From NCBI RefSeq assembly GCF_000970045.1, contig NZ_CP009505.1, positions 3,682,808 to 3,746,807 on the forward strand: a stretch of 64,000 nucleotides of DNA, read 5' to 3'. Under the pieces are notes generated by a model that saw nothing but the letters and a program-made list of their open reading frames with translations, was not told the DNA's origin and searched no databases. The position numbers were made by a program, and so were the translations under genes. Shown here one piece after another: positions 11,069-19,384 of this stretch. This DNA comes from Methanosarcina sp. MTP4. GTDB taxonomy: Archaea > Halobacteriota > Methanosarcinia > Methanosarcinales > Methanosarcinaceae. Every line of letters starts with the position of its first letter. The first letter of the stretch is position 1.

Positions 11069-11705
11069 CCCTTTTTAAATCGCCCTTTATAGAGCAGGCA
11101 TTACCATTTCTGAAAGCAAATAATACTTTTTCATAACCTGTATATTCCCTTTTTTCGTTGTTGCAAACAGGAATATTATCTGTAAATATACGGTAATCAG
11201 AATGCTGTATATTTATGAAACGGGAAGGAATTATACTCTCCACACTGTTTGCACTGTTTATTATTTCTGCATCGCATCGACTTTCATAACTGAGTTTTGC
11301 AATATATTCACTTACCCCCAGATAGGGTGTAAATACAGGTTGTTGCTTGTTTAGTCTCTCCTCAAGTTCATCGAGCTTATCAGGAAGCCACGAAACAAAA
11401 ATCCTGTACTCTGGATCTCTCAGAAACTCGGCATTTACCGGGAAACTGAATAGGTCTCTTTCCGCCTTCATGCTCACTAACTTCAAAGTTTGCATATCTT
11501 TACGAACTGGAGAAAGAACCTGGATGCCGATCTTCAAATTGGAGCTTTCTTTATATAGGTCTGTTTTGTCAATACCCATAACTGCCCCGATAAGTCCTTT
11601 TACAGCTGGCGGGTGGATACACAAAAAAGTAAGAGCTGATGTAGTGGTATACGGCTTTCTAAACTTAGCATACCCACTTTTTGCCCTAAAAACCAAGCAA
11701 TCCAT
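11025..11705 (-). CDS. cas5: Cas5 subunit of type I-B Cascade
   Basis: Cas5 caps the 5' handle of the crRNA in Cascade. The 226-aa product begins with a RAMP-like strand (LVFRAKSGYAKFRKPY) and contains TFLCIHPPAVKGLIGAVMG, matching the small Cas5 of subtype I-B. The C-terminus has a run of Phe before the stop. It lies between cas7 and cas3, 18 nt after cas7. Assignment rests on these motifs and on gene order; sequence conservation in Cas5 is low. Confidence 0.9.
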   Translation of the reverse strand: MDCLVFRAKSGYAKFRKPYTTTSALTFLCIHPPAVKGLIGAVMGIDKTDLYKESSNLKIGIQVLSPVRKDMQTLKLVSMKAERDLFSFPVNAEFLRDPEYRIFVSWLPDKLDELEERLNKQQPVFTPYLGVSEYIAKLSYESRCDAEIINSANSVESIIPSRFINIQHSDYRIFTDNIPVCNNEKREYTGYEKVLFAFRNGNACSIKGDLKRDVYGIDGNAVFFFK

Positions 11706-11723
11706 TAAAGAACGCCTCTGTTA

Positions 11724-12599
11724 TTAAATTTCAATTACTTCAAAATCTTCAAGGAGGTTTTCTACCCTTACACTACCGTGCCGGTAGATGCGTACGGTAT
11801 CTATTGCGTCCTTTTTGTTCTCGTAATATCTGGAAAGTTTTTCAAGGTCAAGCGTGACCTGGGAAATGTCGCGCACTTCCTCTTTGTCGGTGTCAAAATT
11901 CACATCAACGTAATTGAGTTCACCATCAATCCTGTGCTCTTTGTATACAACCTCAACCAGTAATCTGGGCATCTGATTTTTTGACGTACTCCTATAATTG
12001 ATAAGCCCATTAATCAGAGCTTTAGTGAATTCATTGAGGTCCTCTTCACTAACTTCAATGCCCTGTCTCTTCGCTGCGTTATCGTTGAAAACAGCATAGG
12101 TTTTGAAAAGTGCATAGGGAGATATGTATTTGGACCAGATTGTAGACTGGCTTTTTCCTTCTCCACTAGCATAGGCAGAATTACCCTGCATGAATTTTAT
12201 TTCTGCGGGATTGACAGATTTGCTCCACATGACCTGCAATGGACCTGTGATGTCATACTTGGGCTTGGTAATTACTGCACCAAATAATCTAACATCAATA
12301 TATTCATTTAAAAGGTGGCCAGGCAGATCATCCTCTTTTACACCGGAGTCTTTCATGATCTCTTTGATCAAACTGGTGCATGACATTACCTTTCCGCCCT
12401 CATCCTTTTTTGTGCGGACAAGAACATTGTGTCCCGTTGCCTGCCATTCGTCCCTTATAAAACGCTTTATCCGAACGTCGGAAACTTCAAGTTGACCCGT
12501 AACTTCGTCATGTCTGGGTTTGTTATCATTGAGCATATCCCCGTTCGGGTTTGCCATAGTGCTGTCCCATATAAGCAAATATTCTCTTGTGTTAGCCAT
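11724..12599 (-). CDS. cas7: Cas7 backbone subunit, type I-B (Csh2-like)
   Basis: Cas7 coats the spacer part of the crRNA and forms the Cascade backbone. The 291-aa protein starts REYLLIWDSTMANPNGD, a hallmark of the Csh2/Cas7b group, followed by VSDVRIKRFIRDEW and later ITGPLQVMWSKSVN, all typical. It begins immediately after the cas8b stop, consistent with one polycistronic transcript. Confidence 0.96.
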   Translation of the reverse strand: MANTREYLLIWDSTMANPNGDMLNDNKPRHDEVTGQLEVSDVRIKRFIRDEWQATGHNVLVRTKKDEGGKVMSCTSLIKEIMKDSGVKEDDLPGHLLNEYIDVRLFGAVITKPKYDITGPLQVMWSKSVNPAEIKFMQGNSAYASGEGKSQSTIWSKYISPYALFKTYAVFNDNAAKRQGIEVSEEDLNEFTKALINGLINYRSTSKNQMPRLLVEVVYKEHRIDGELNYVDVNFDTDKEEVRDISQVTLDLEKLSRYYENKKDAIDTVRIYRHGSVRVENLLEDFEVIEI

Positions 12600-14261
12600 T
12601 TATTCCTCAGCTCCTTTATCATCTGTAATATCATCTTTTGATTTCCCAATCCATTGCTGCATTCCCCAGAAGAAAATGTATTTAGCTTCGTCACTGGATA
12701 ATTTCTCATCACCTATTCCCATAAGCTCTTTTGAGGAAGAAATCAGGTCTTTTAAATATCCTTTATTCTGTGCCCCATATTTGTACATCAGTTCCGAGCA
12801 TTGGTTTGTGAAGTAAACAAATGTCTTGAAATCATACTTCCTTCCAAAGAAGAAATTCTTTTCAAGGTAAGATTCAGTATTTTGTTTGTCATCTCCACCT
12901 TTGTACTTTTTAGATTCGTATATCATCTTTCCATAAAGACGACCGAGCAAAAACCATGCTTTTTTGACATCACTATCAAAGAATTCTTTGTTAATTTCAA
13001 AGAACTCCTCAACATTTTCATATTTTGCCATATCGTAACCTCTATCATTTTGTTCAACAAAATTCCAACCCTTATCAAGGCAACCGCAGTCTACAAGGAA
13101 ATTATATACCCGGTGGATTGTGAATATGCTTGATTTATACCCCGCAAAATAATCATGCTTGTATTTTCCCATCGCACGGGAAAAGAAAAGATTCCGGTTT
13201 ATTTTGTTTCCATGAAATATGTTTTTCAGGAAGTTCTTAGCTTCGTTTGTGTTGAATATTTCACCTGGTTTTGAAGAATTCCCAAGTAAATTAGAAAGTA
13301 TCTGCCAGAGAGCCAGATGATTTCCTGATTTAGTTTTATATTTACGTTCAAATTCTGCAATTTTTGTGAACTTTGAAGGCATTACATCGCTTATTTTGTA
13401 GGTAATTTTCCATTCAGATTTTCCCGCAGGGGCTGAAATGAAAAGAATATCAACTTCAGTATCACACTTTCCAACAGCTTCCATTACATCGGCTTCGTTT
13501 TCACGAAGGTTCTTAAGGAGGTTTCGACCTTCTTTTACGTCTCCAATATTGGAGAATTCAAAGATCTCTTTGATCTCTTCATTATAATCATGAGGCAGGA
13601 ATAAAATTTCACTTCCTCCCCACCAGGTCTTAAGAAACGTGTCTACATGTTTTTTTCCGAAAAGTATGTGCTGAATGCAACTTTTACAGATGCCGTAAGA
13701 AAGGCCTTCTGTATTCGAAAATATCTCTTTATCATTCGTATAGCACTTATATATGATGCTATCACACAGCGCATCTGTGTGCTGACCGCATATCTGGCAA
13801 AATCCAGGTGAAGATCCTTTTCTTAATCCCTTTTTTTCTATTTCATCCAGAAACTTCTGTTTTGAGATATCGATTGGTTTTTGGCCGTTTTTCTTGAAAA
13901 GTACAACATAATTTATCCCTTCATAATCTTTGAGTCTAGAATCCAGTAATTGTTTGACTTCGTTGAGCCTTTCAAGAGGGATATCAATAAATTTTAATGA
14001 ATCTTTGATTCTACTATCTTTTAAAGAATCTTTTTTGATAAGGGCTCCAACAAACCAGTTTCCCTGTGTATATAATAGTCCATCCCTGAACACTTGTTTT
14101 TCAAAATCCCTTGTATCTATGAAAACAGAGTCATCGCAGATATTAACATCAATAATTAATTCATAATCACCATTTTCTTCTTTTTGCCATAAATCGACCA
14201 GATCTTTTTCCCCTTCTATATCCTGGACGATTTTTCCAATGTTACAAATAGTTTCAATCAT
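12600..14261 (-). CDS. cas8b: Cas8b large subunit, type I-B (TM1802-like)
   Basis: Cas8b is the large Cascade subunit that recognises the PAM and recruits Cas3. The 553-aa protein has the size and layout of the TM1802/Csh1 group, including a zinc-binding pair FCQICGQ and ICKSCIQ around residues 155-195. It is the first gene of the I-B operon. No clear ribosome site precedes the ATG. The 29 codons just upstream encode what looks like a second copy of its own N-terminus (14264-14350). Confidence 0.9.
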   Translation of the reverse strand: MIETICNIGKIVQDIEGEKDLVDLWQKEENGDYELIIDVNICDDSVFIDTRDFEKQVFRDGLLYTQGNWFVGALIKKDSLKDSRIKDSLKFIDIPLERLNEVKQLLDSRLKDYEGINYVVLFKKNGQKPIDISKQKFLDEIEKKGLRKGSSPGFCQICGQHTDALCDSIIYKCYTNDKEIFSNTEGLSYGICKSCIQHILFGKKHVDTFLKTWWGGSEILFLPHDYNEEIKEIFEFSNIGDVKEGRNLLKNLRENEADVMEAVGKCDTEVDILFISAPAGKSEWKITYKISDVMPSKFTKIAEFERKYKTKSGNHLALWQILSNLLGNSSKPGEIFNTNEAKNFLKNIFHGNKINRNLFFSRAMGKYKHDYFAGYKSSIFTIHRVYNFLVDCGCLDKGWNFVEQNDRGYDMAKYENVEEFFEINKEFFDSDVKKAWFLLGRLYGKMIYESKKYKGGDDKQNTESYLEKNFFFGRKYDFKTFVYFTNQCSELMYKYGAQNKGYLKDLISSSKELMGIGDEKLSSDEAKYIFFWGMQQWIGKSKDDITDDKGAEE

Positions 14262-14263
14262 TT

Positions 14264-14350
14264 TTAATCCCGCAGCAAAGTCTTTTCATGGATTGAACCT
14301 TTGTTTTTTTCAATCACATATTCCCCGATTTCTTTCATCGTTTCGATCAC
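14264..14350 (-). pseudogene. Duplicate 5' remnant of a cas8b-like gene
   Basis: Directly upstream of cas8b, the minus strand encodes 28 residues from a GTG: VIETMKEIGEYVIEKNKGS followed by a short tail and a stop. This resembles the N-terminus of TM1802-type Cas8b proteins and aligns loosely with the start of the adjacent gene (MIETICNIGKIVQDIEGE). I read it as the stump of another cas8b copy left by recombination. It might instead be a short leader peptide. Evidence is limited to this short similarity. Confidence 0.4.
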
Positions 14351-14581
14351 AGAATGTACACACTCCTAATAAATATCATATGATGATCAAATTTAATTAC
14401 TTATTAATGTTGTGCCTTTATACCCAATACCTAATCTTGTAAATATTAAACATTCATTACTAAACAAATAATATATACTTTTCTAATTTTTAATATATTA
14501 ATAAATATATTTATTTAACTAAAACATATCTACTATATTTAGCAAAACATATATGGCATACACAACAATATTTACCATACA
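14351..14581. promoter_or_regulatory. Divergent promoter region between cas operon and csa3-like gene
   Basis: This very AT-rich gap separates the leftward I-B operon from the rightward CARF-winged-helix gene. It holds several TATA-like stretches (for example near 14470 and 14500-14515) and two copies of AAAACATAT close to the rightward gene. The arrangement suggests shared regulation of cas operon and regulator, but no single site can be assigned by eye. Confidence 0.45.
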
Positions 14582-15184
14582 ATGAAAAACCTCACATTAA
14601 TATCCACCATCTATTCCCTTGAACCGGTCATTGTCTGTATAACCAGGCTCTCCCCCTCAAAGATCGTACTCATAAGCGAAGAGGGGGCAGTCGAGAAAAA
14701 AGTACGGTCCGAAGAAACCATCGAGAAGACCTTTGGAAATATACTCGAAGTCGAGAAAAAGTACACATCCCTTTACGATACCGTGCGCGTGGCTCAGGAC
14801 GTTGCGAACCTCATTGAGGAGGAACATGCTAAGGGCAACCAGGTAATTGTAAACGTCTCAGGGGGGAGGAAGCCGCAGGCGTTCGGGGCGCTCTTTGGGG
14901 CGTATGCGCGGAATGATATGGTTCAAAGGATCGTTTACGTGACCGAGGAGGACAGCATGATTATTGATTTTCCGGTGCTGAGTTTTAACCTCTCGGATAC
15001 TAAAAAGATCATACTTGAGCAGATTCAGGAAGGGGTTTCTGCAGTGCCTCAGATTGCGGCTACTGTCGGTATCTCCAAGGGTATGACCTACAACCATCTG
15101 CGTGAACTCAAGTCAATGGGATACATTGCTGACGGAGAAAAAGGGTACGAAATTACAGATGCAGGTAAAATCGCTGCCATTTGA
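14582..15184 (+). CDS. csa3: CARF-winged-helix CRISPR regulator, Csa3-like
   Basis: The 200-aa protein has a Rossmann-like CARF domain (residues about 1-125) with the ligand-loop motif VNVSGGRKPQAFG at about 93-105. A C-terminal winged helix follows (about 135-195; VPQIAATVGISKGMTYNHLRELKSMGYI). This two-domain plan is that of Csa3, a transcription factor for cas genes and leaders that in some archaea responds to cyclic oligoadenylate. It is divergent from the I-B operon, so that operon or array A1 is the likely target. A T-tract at about 15190-15200 follows the stop. Function is inferred from domains and position. Confidence 0.85.
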   Translation: MKNLTLISTIYSLEPVIVCITRLSPSKIVLISEEGAVEKKVRSEETIEKTFGNILEVEKKYTSLYDTVRVAQDVANLIEEEHAKGNQVIVNVSGGRKPQAFGALFGAYARNDMVQRIVYVTEEDSMIIDFPVLSFNLSDTKKIILEQIQEGVSAVPQIAATVGISKGMTYNHLRELKSMGYIADGEKGYEITDAGKIAAI

Positions 15185-15188
15185 GAGG

Positions 15189-15200
15189 GTATTTTTTTTT
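15189..15200 (+). terminator. T-tract after the csa3-like gene
   Basis: A run of about ten T residues begins a few bases after the csa3-like stop codon, the usual form of an archaeal intrinsic termination signal. No hairpin is needed or seen directly before it. Confidence 0.5.
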
Positions 15201-15253
15201 ATTCCTTATCTTTTCTTCAACTTCTTTTTTCTTTTTGGTATTTTCATTGGAAA

Positions 15254-15287
15254 GTCCGTTTGAGCGAGCAGAGCGAGCGAAACGGAC
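15254..15287. repeat. Inverted repeat with GC-rich core
   Basis: GTCCGTTT (15254-15261) pairs perfectly with AAACGGAC (15280-15287), enclosing repeated GAGCGAGC-like units. It lies between the csa3-like gene and the nitrilase pseudogene and could fold in RNA or mark the edge of an inserted segment. Confidence 0.5.
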
Positions 15288-15294
15288 ACCGTAC

Positions 15295-15662
15295 TCCCGA
15301 GGCGGAATTGTATGAAGGAACAAATATGAGATCCGGTTTTCCATCTAAATCATTGCAGCAACTTCCAAAGTCTCTGCAAATCAGCACTGCAAATTTTCCG
15401 AACGGTGTTTCGTCATAGATGTTGATTTTCTCCCCGTGTACCATACCGAGGCCACAAGCACTGGGATCTTCAAATTCCGACGGTGTGATCTTGAAGGGGA
15501 GGAAGAAGGTTCCTATTGGAATACATAATCATGCGGCATACGTTGTGCCTTTCTTCATCGTAATAACTACCTGCAATTATAATCATTTCCGGATATTGTT
15601 TTTCGATGTCTGTCAGCCACTCTTCGCACATACAAAGCTCAGGCAGGCAAACGATGTTGACT
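15295..15662 (-). pseudogene. Truncated, frameshifted nitrilase domain of the CARF-nitrilase family
   Basis: Two minus-strand reading frames match consecutive parts of the nitrilase domains at 23.7-28.7 kb. One reads VNIVCLPELCMCEEWL and IIIAGSYYDEE; the other reads GEKINIYDETPFGKFAVLI and CRDFG through to VPSYNSAS. The catalytic Glu, Lys (in the shifted frame) and Cys regions are all recognisable, but a frameshift lies near LLPP at about 15490. The CARF part and the C-terminus are missing. The 5' end runs directly into CRISPR-repeat sequence, so the frame reads IREQDPLKQ from the repeat. It is a dead copy of an ancillary effector gene. Confidence 0.85.
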
Positions 15663-15814
15663 TGTTTTAGTGGATCTTGCTCGCGAATCCTTTGGAAAAT
15701 CACTTCTTTTAAATGTTTCCTTAAGTTTCAATCCATGTTTTAGTGGATCTTGATCGCGAATAGGATGAGATCAGAAATGGAAAATATGGTGTATCACAGT
15801 TTCAATCCTTGTTC
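15661..15814 (-). CRISPR. Decayed CRISPR remnant, type I-B-like repeats
   Basis: Three degenerate repeats are visible: a 28-nt 3' part at 15661-15688, a full-length copy with substitutions at 15725-15761, and a 5' stub at 15799-15814. Their sequence (GGATCTTGCTCGCGAAT) is closer to array A2 at 42.8 kb than to array A1. Spacing of about 37 nt between units is kept. No intact repeat remains, so this is an array relic next to the nitrilase pseudogene. Confidence 0.85.
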
Positions 15815-15907
15815 AGTACTTCACCAACTCGTAAGTAGCGATTCTAACATCGATTTTCCGATATAATACCAAAATTATACATATTTGGATTATTTTATTC
15901 ACAACCT

Positions 15908-16300
15908 ATGGCTAAAACAAAACACAAATCAAAAAATATTGACGTTTGTACTTTGGATGGAGCCAAATGTATAACCCTCGTTGTTAAATTGCTTGTTAAG
16001 CATGTTCCAATGTCTATTAGATCAAGCCAAACCCCTAATCAATTTTTCAAGGTTCTAACGTCACTGGCCATCCAAAAGTTATCCATTCACTCAATTCAAC
16101 GTCTAGGTTCAAACATACCCAGCGAAAACTCGTTACATCATAATCTGAAAAAAATCGACATAGAGCAGTTAGAAACAGTAAATCACCTTATGCTTGCTGA
16201 ACAAGTTAAGCCTTTCATAATACCTGGAAAAAAGTATGCATTTGCTATTGATCTTACAGATGATCCTTACTATGGGGAAAAGGAAGGAGAACGGGTTTGA
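15908..16300 (+). pseudogene. Truncated DDE transposase (N-terminal part)
   Basis: The 130-aa frame resembles the N-terminus of archaeal ISH3/IS4-like transposases. It includes the first catalytic-Asp motif AIDLTDDPYYGE near its end and an upstream helical region. The product stops shortly after that motif, so the remaining DDE residues are missing. Sequence after the stop is unrelated to transposase. Family placement is by motif only. Confidence 0.65.
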
Positions 16301-16510
16301 GTCCTGGTCAACGACTCTTGTCAATGACCCGCCTGGGAACAGGCCATCTGGCAGATCGCTGAGTCGGAGAGCGGAAAGGTAGCTATGCGATTCACGCACC
16401 GTTTCAGAATCGTTACCTCAAAAACAAAAAACAGAAACAAAAACAGGTGATCAGGTGACACCAAACCCAAAAGACTCGAAATTTGTTCCAGGAATATCAA
16501 GCTCTTTTTT
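16301..16510 (+). other. Non-coding stretch, possible group II intron remnant
   Basis: No gene is seen here. Bases about 16305-16425 form a GC-richer block whose pattern (AACGACTCTTGTCAATGACC, then GTATGCGAT-like and CACGCACCGTTTCAG-like parts) resembles structured RNA upstream of group II intron open reading frames. I could not fold or align it, so this is tentative. The remainder up to the palindrome at 16511 is A-rich with no recognised feature. Confidence 0.25.
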
Positions 16511-16541
16511 ATGCATAGGTTTTACTATAAAATCTATGCAT
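16511..16541. promoter_or_regulatory. Near-perfect palindrome upstream of integrase
   Basis: ATGCATAGGTTTTA (16511-16524) and TAAAATCTATGCAT (16528-16541) form an inverted repeat with one mismatch around CTA. A third half-site with the same TAAAATCTATGCAT sequence lies at 16610-16623, just before the integrase promoter. This layout suggests an operator for an element-encoded regulator, possibly one of the winged-helix proteins nearby. Confidence 0.55.
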
Positions 16542-16662
16542 TTTTCCTGAATTCCCACCTTCTCTTTAGCTATTTTTGACTTCTTCATCATCTTATACAT
16601 AGCTTTAAATAAAATCTATGCATAAAACAATATAAAAAAATATTATATGATGCGGAGATCTC

Positions 16663-17292
16663 ATGGAAAACAAGAAGTACCCTAAATCAGGCTTCAAGAA
16701 GGACCCTCAGGCCCTCCACAGGTACGTTAACAATATTCGGATATTAACCCCTCAGGAATGGGACCAGCTTAAAGACGTGATCCCAAAAGAGCATCATGTA
16801 ACGAATTTTAAGATCCTGACAATAACCGGGCTGCGATATATCGAATTTTTGAGGTTATACGATCATCCGGAGTGGTACAACCGGAAAGAAAACCTTATCC
16901 ATCTGCCCGAGGAGGCCCAGAAGAAGGGGAAACGGACCATGAAGGAAAGGACTATAACACCCTTGCCTTCCATGTTTGAGGATACTTTCAAGGCTTTCAC
17001 CCAGGGACCCAAACCACCGCAGGAAGCAACCTGGAATAAGAACCTTCAGAGATGGATCCAGAAGGTCGGGATAGGCCCTTACGGAGTGAGTGCGAAGACA
17101 ACAAGGAAAACTATTGAATCATGGATGTATGCCGCCCAGGTTCCGACTATGGATATCTGCGAAAGGCAAGGGCACGATAGCTTAACCTCCATGCGTCATT
17201 ACCGCCGCAACACATTCAGTGCCCGGGAAAAAGGAGAGATTGAAGCAAAGTTGCAGGAATGGGGAATCCTGAGGCAAAAAAGAGGGATTTGA
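16663..17292 (+). CDS. Small tyrosine recombinase/integrase
   Basis: The 209-aa protein looks like a catalytic-domain-only tyrosine recombinase. The first catalytic Arg is in ITGLRYIEFLRL, the region TTRKTIESWMYA replaces a canonical HxxR box, and GHDSLTSMRHYRR holds the nucleophile Tyr. It lacks a normal N-terminal core-binding domain, so it may be a specialised family or reduced. GGAGA precedes the ATG. A fragment of a close relative (GHDPLTSMRHYQ) occurs at 43373-43474, also beside CRISPR repeats. It probably belongs to an integrated element with the downstream winged-helix genes. Confidence 0.75.
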   Translation: MENKKYPKSGFKKDPQALHRYVNNIRILTPQEWDQLKDVIPKEHHVTNFKILTITGLRYIEFLRLYDHPEWYNRKENLIHLPEEAQKKGKRTMKERTITPLPSMFEDTFKAFTQGPKPPQEATWNKNLQRWIQKVGIGPYGVSAKTTRKTIESWMYAAQVPTMDICERQGHDSLTSMRHYRRNTFSAREKGEIEAKLQEWGILRQKRGI

Positions 17293-17470
17293 GTAGGGAA
17301 GTCTCGGATTAAATAAGTACTTTTATGGATAAAAGTAAACCAGATTCATAATAAAGGCGGTGGGCAAGACACGATTTATGAAACTGGTACATAAATAAAT
17401 TGCCTTTACTACTAAATAAAGTTATGCAGTGTGAGAAAGAACGCTCTTTCAGATCAGGAAAACAGGGGTC

Positions 17471-17495
17471 TTCGTCTCATTTTAGAGGAGACGAA
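17471..17495. repeat. 8-bp inverted repeat
   Basis: TTCGTCTC (17471-17478) and GAGACGAA (17488-17495) form a perfect stem in the gap between the integrase and a convergent winged-helix gene. It could act as a terminator or operator; nothing else was seen in this gap. Confidence 0.4.
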
Positions 17496-17539
17496 AATAT
17501 AATGCCAGCCTCCTTCTACTATTACTTTTTTACTTCCTT

Positions 17540-17788
17540 TCACAACCCTTCTTTTTCATTCTCTGAATCCTCGACAGCCCACAAATAGGCCTTTCCCACA
17601 ACCATCCTTTTAACCTTCCCCTGCTCGTACAGTTTATTTAGCCTCACCCGAACAATTCTTGACCCGCAACCTAATTGCTTCGCGATCATCGACGTGGTTT
17701 TCCACTCTTCCGATAGCGTCCCAAGTATTTTCTTGTAGGTAAATATACGAATCCATTTTCCCTTGGCATTTTTCGGTCTGTCTTTCAT
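17540..17788 (-). CDS. Small winged-helix DNA-binding protein
   Basis: The frame extends upstream to 17863, but I choose the ATG at 17788 because GGAGAGGG lies at good distance before it. The 82-aa product has a helix-turn-helix region TSMIAKQLGCGSRIVRVRLNKLYEQGKVKRM. Its plan (short basic lead RPKNAKGKW, then winged helix) parallels the neighbour at 17901-18176, so the two look like diverged paralogues. Likely a regulator of the integrated element; target unknown. Confidence 0.6.
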   Translation of the reverse strand: MKDRPKNAKGKWIRIFTYKKILGTLSEEWKTTSMIAKQLGCGSRIVRVRLNKLYEQGKVKRMVVGKAYLWAVEDSENEKEGL

Positions 17789-17900
17789 AATAACCCTCTC
17801 CTCTTCTGGATGCAGTAGGGTTCCTGTAAGGGAATTTTTCCGGATCAATTTCGAGATGTTCAAAGCTGGTCTAGAATTCGATTTAGAAAAGCGACCCTCT

Positions 17901-18176
17901 TCATGTTTCCTCTTCCTTCCTCTCCTGACCCGGTTTTAGCCTCCAGAGAAAGAAACTCCCGTAATCGCCTTTTTCGATTTTCCCTGCCTTCTGAAGCGAC
18001 TTGAGGACCTTTATAACCCCATGGCTGCAAAACCCTGTTTTCCTGGCGATATCGCTGGTGGAAGCCCATTCAGTCGTGACGTGGGAAAGGACCAGCTCGG
18101 GCGTGATCTGTGCCATCCATCTCCCGTTCTTATCACGGGGTATCGTGGGTTTTGTTTCTTCTGGTATTTCTGGCAT
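17901..18176 (-). CDS. Small winged-helix DNA-binding protein
   Basis: The 91-aa protein contains VTTEWASTSDIARKTGF and VIKVLKSLQKAGKIEKGDYG, typical of a winged-helix fold, after a short lead with RDKNGRWM. AGGAAAT precedes the ATG. It stands upstream of its probable paralogue at 17540-17788 and downstream of the DUF6908-like gene, all on the minus strand. Presumed element-encoded regulator; no specific family recognised. Confidence 0.6.
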   Translation of the reverse strand: MPEIPEETKPTIPRDKNGRWMAQITPELVLSHVTTEWASTSDIARKTGFCSHGVIKVLKSLQKAGKIEKGDYGSFFLWRLKPGQERKEEET

Positions 18177-18429
18177 AATCTAATTTCCTTGATTGGCACG
18201 GTTTCAGGATAGTGCCGTTATTTTTTAGTACGTGTTATCAGCTTCAGTTTCCTGCCTGATAATGTCAGGGATTGTAGAGGAAAACGCATGCAAGCCGCAT
18301 GAAACAGGGAGGAGGTGTTTGCAGCACAGCTTCCTACAGGGGGACTCAGACCCCCCCGTGTTCGAGAGCTTTGAACCTGCGCCCCCCTTTTTCTCCATCC
18401 CTTCTGCTTCCTTTTATTTTTCCTTACAT

Positions 18430-19017
18430 CTATGTCCCGAAGCCTTTGAAAGCCTCAATCCCGTCAAGGGTTGCCTGCCTCGGCTCTGCTGCCTCTGCCT
18501 TTCCTTCCCCTGGCTCCTCTTCGTCTGGCTCTTCCTCTTCTACCTCCTCTCCGTAGAGAGGTTCCGTTACAGTCAAAACATGCCCCTGATCTTCGATTAC
18601 CCTCTTGAGCCATGAGTTAAGGAAGGAATTGAGTTCTGTTTTTAGTTTCGGATAGAACTTCCCCGGCTCAGGATACACTTCCTGAAAGATCCCGAGATAG
18701 TCATTCTGAAAAGTCAAAGCTTCCGCCATTTTCATTTCAGGCACGATGCGGACGATCATATCCGGATCTGCCATGACATCCCCGTTTTGAATGCCGTTGT
18801 GGGCAATCGATATTTTGTCGTCATCGATCCAATCCACATGCAGCGGCATGAATCCGCTTGCTTCGAATTTCATGTACGAATAGAGGATTCTGCCCTCTGC
18901 GTTTATGATCCCGAGCTTCAGCAGCCTCTCGAAGATCATTTCATATACTGAACGTCTGCGGGTTTTCCCGAATGTTCCTTTGGTCATTTGATTCCACACT
19001 CCCATTACTTTTCCCAT
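18430..19017 (-). CDS. DUF6908-like plasmid-type protein
   Basis: The 195-aa protein contains FEASGFMPLHVDWI followed by ISIAHNGIQNGDVMADPDM, the pattern I associate with DUF6908, a family found on plasmids and integrated elements with no known function. The C-terminal 45 residues are acidic and low in complexity (EEVEEEEPDEEEPGEG) and may be disordered. The start is uncertain: ATG at 18987 has GGGAGTG upstream and would give 185 aa. Together with the integrase and winged-helix genes it suggests a plasmid relic. Confidence 0.55.
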   Translation of the reverse strand: MGKVMGVWNQMTKGTFGKTRRRSVYEMIFERLLKLGIINAEGRILYSYMKFEASGFMPLHVDWIDDDKISIAHNGIQNGDVMADPDMIVRIVPEMKMAEALTFQNDYLGIFQEVYPEPGKFYPKLKTELNSFLNSWLKRVIEDQGHVLTVTEPLYGEEVEEEEPDEEEPGEGKAEAAEPRQATLDGIEAFKGFGT

Positions 19018-19384
19018 TTTTTTCTATAATCTTCTATTCGCAGGGGGAGGATATAAGCTTTTGCCTATTACCAGATCGGCATAAGAAAAGCTATAAAAAC
19101 GATATGTACCGCTTTGTTATTAGGATGAATACAGACTAAAGGACGGATACAGAAAGGGGTTTTCAGAGTATCCAGAAGGCTTCTAAAGGGGGAGAAAAAG
19201 CCCTGTTAAACCAGCCAAAACCTATGTTCTTTATCTTATTTTCAAATGGCTCTCTGAGAGGCTCTATAATCGAGTTTCAGGGCTTGGAGGATGGAACATA
19301 AGCGACTTCCAAAGAAAATTCAACAGTGGGGCTCTCGGGAAGCTGATTATTCAGTTATTCGGTTTTCTTCTCGTTTCTCCGGAT
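19018..19384. other. Intergenic stretch without recognised gene
   Basis: No convincing gene, RNA or repeat was seen between the DUF6908-like gene and array B1. The last part grades into the degenerate terminal repeat of the array at 19385. Confidence 0.5.
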
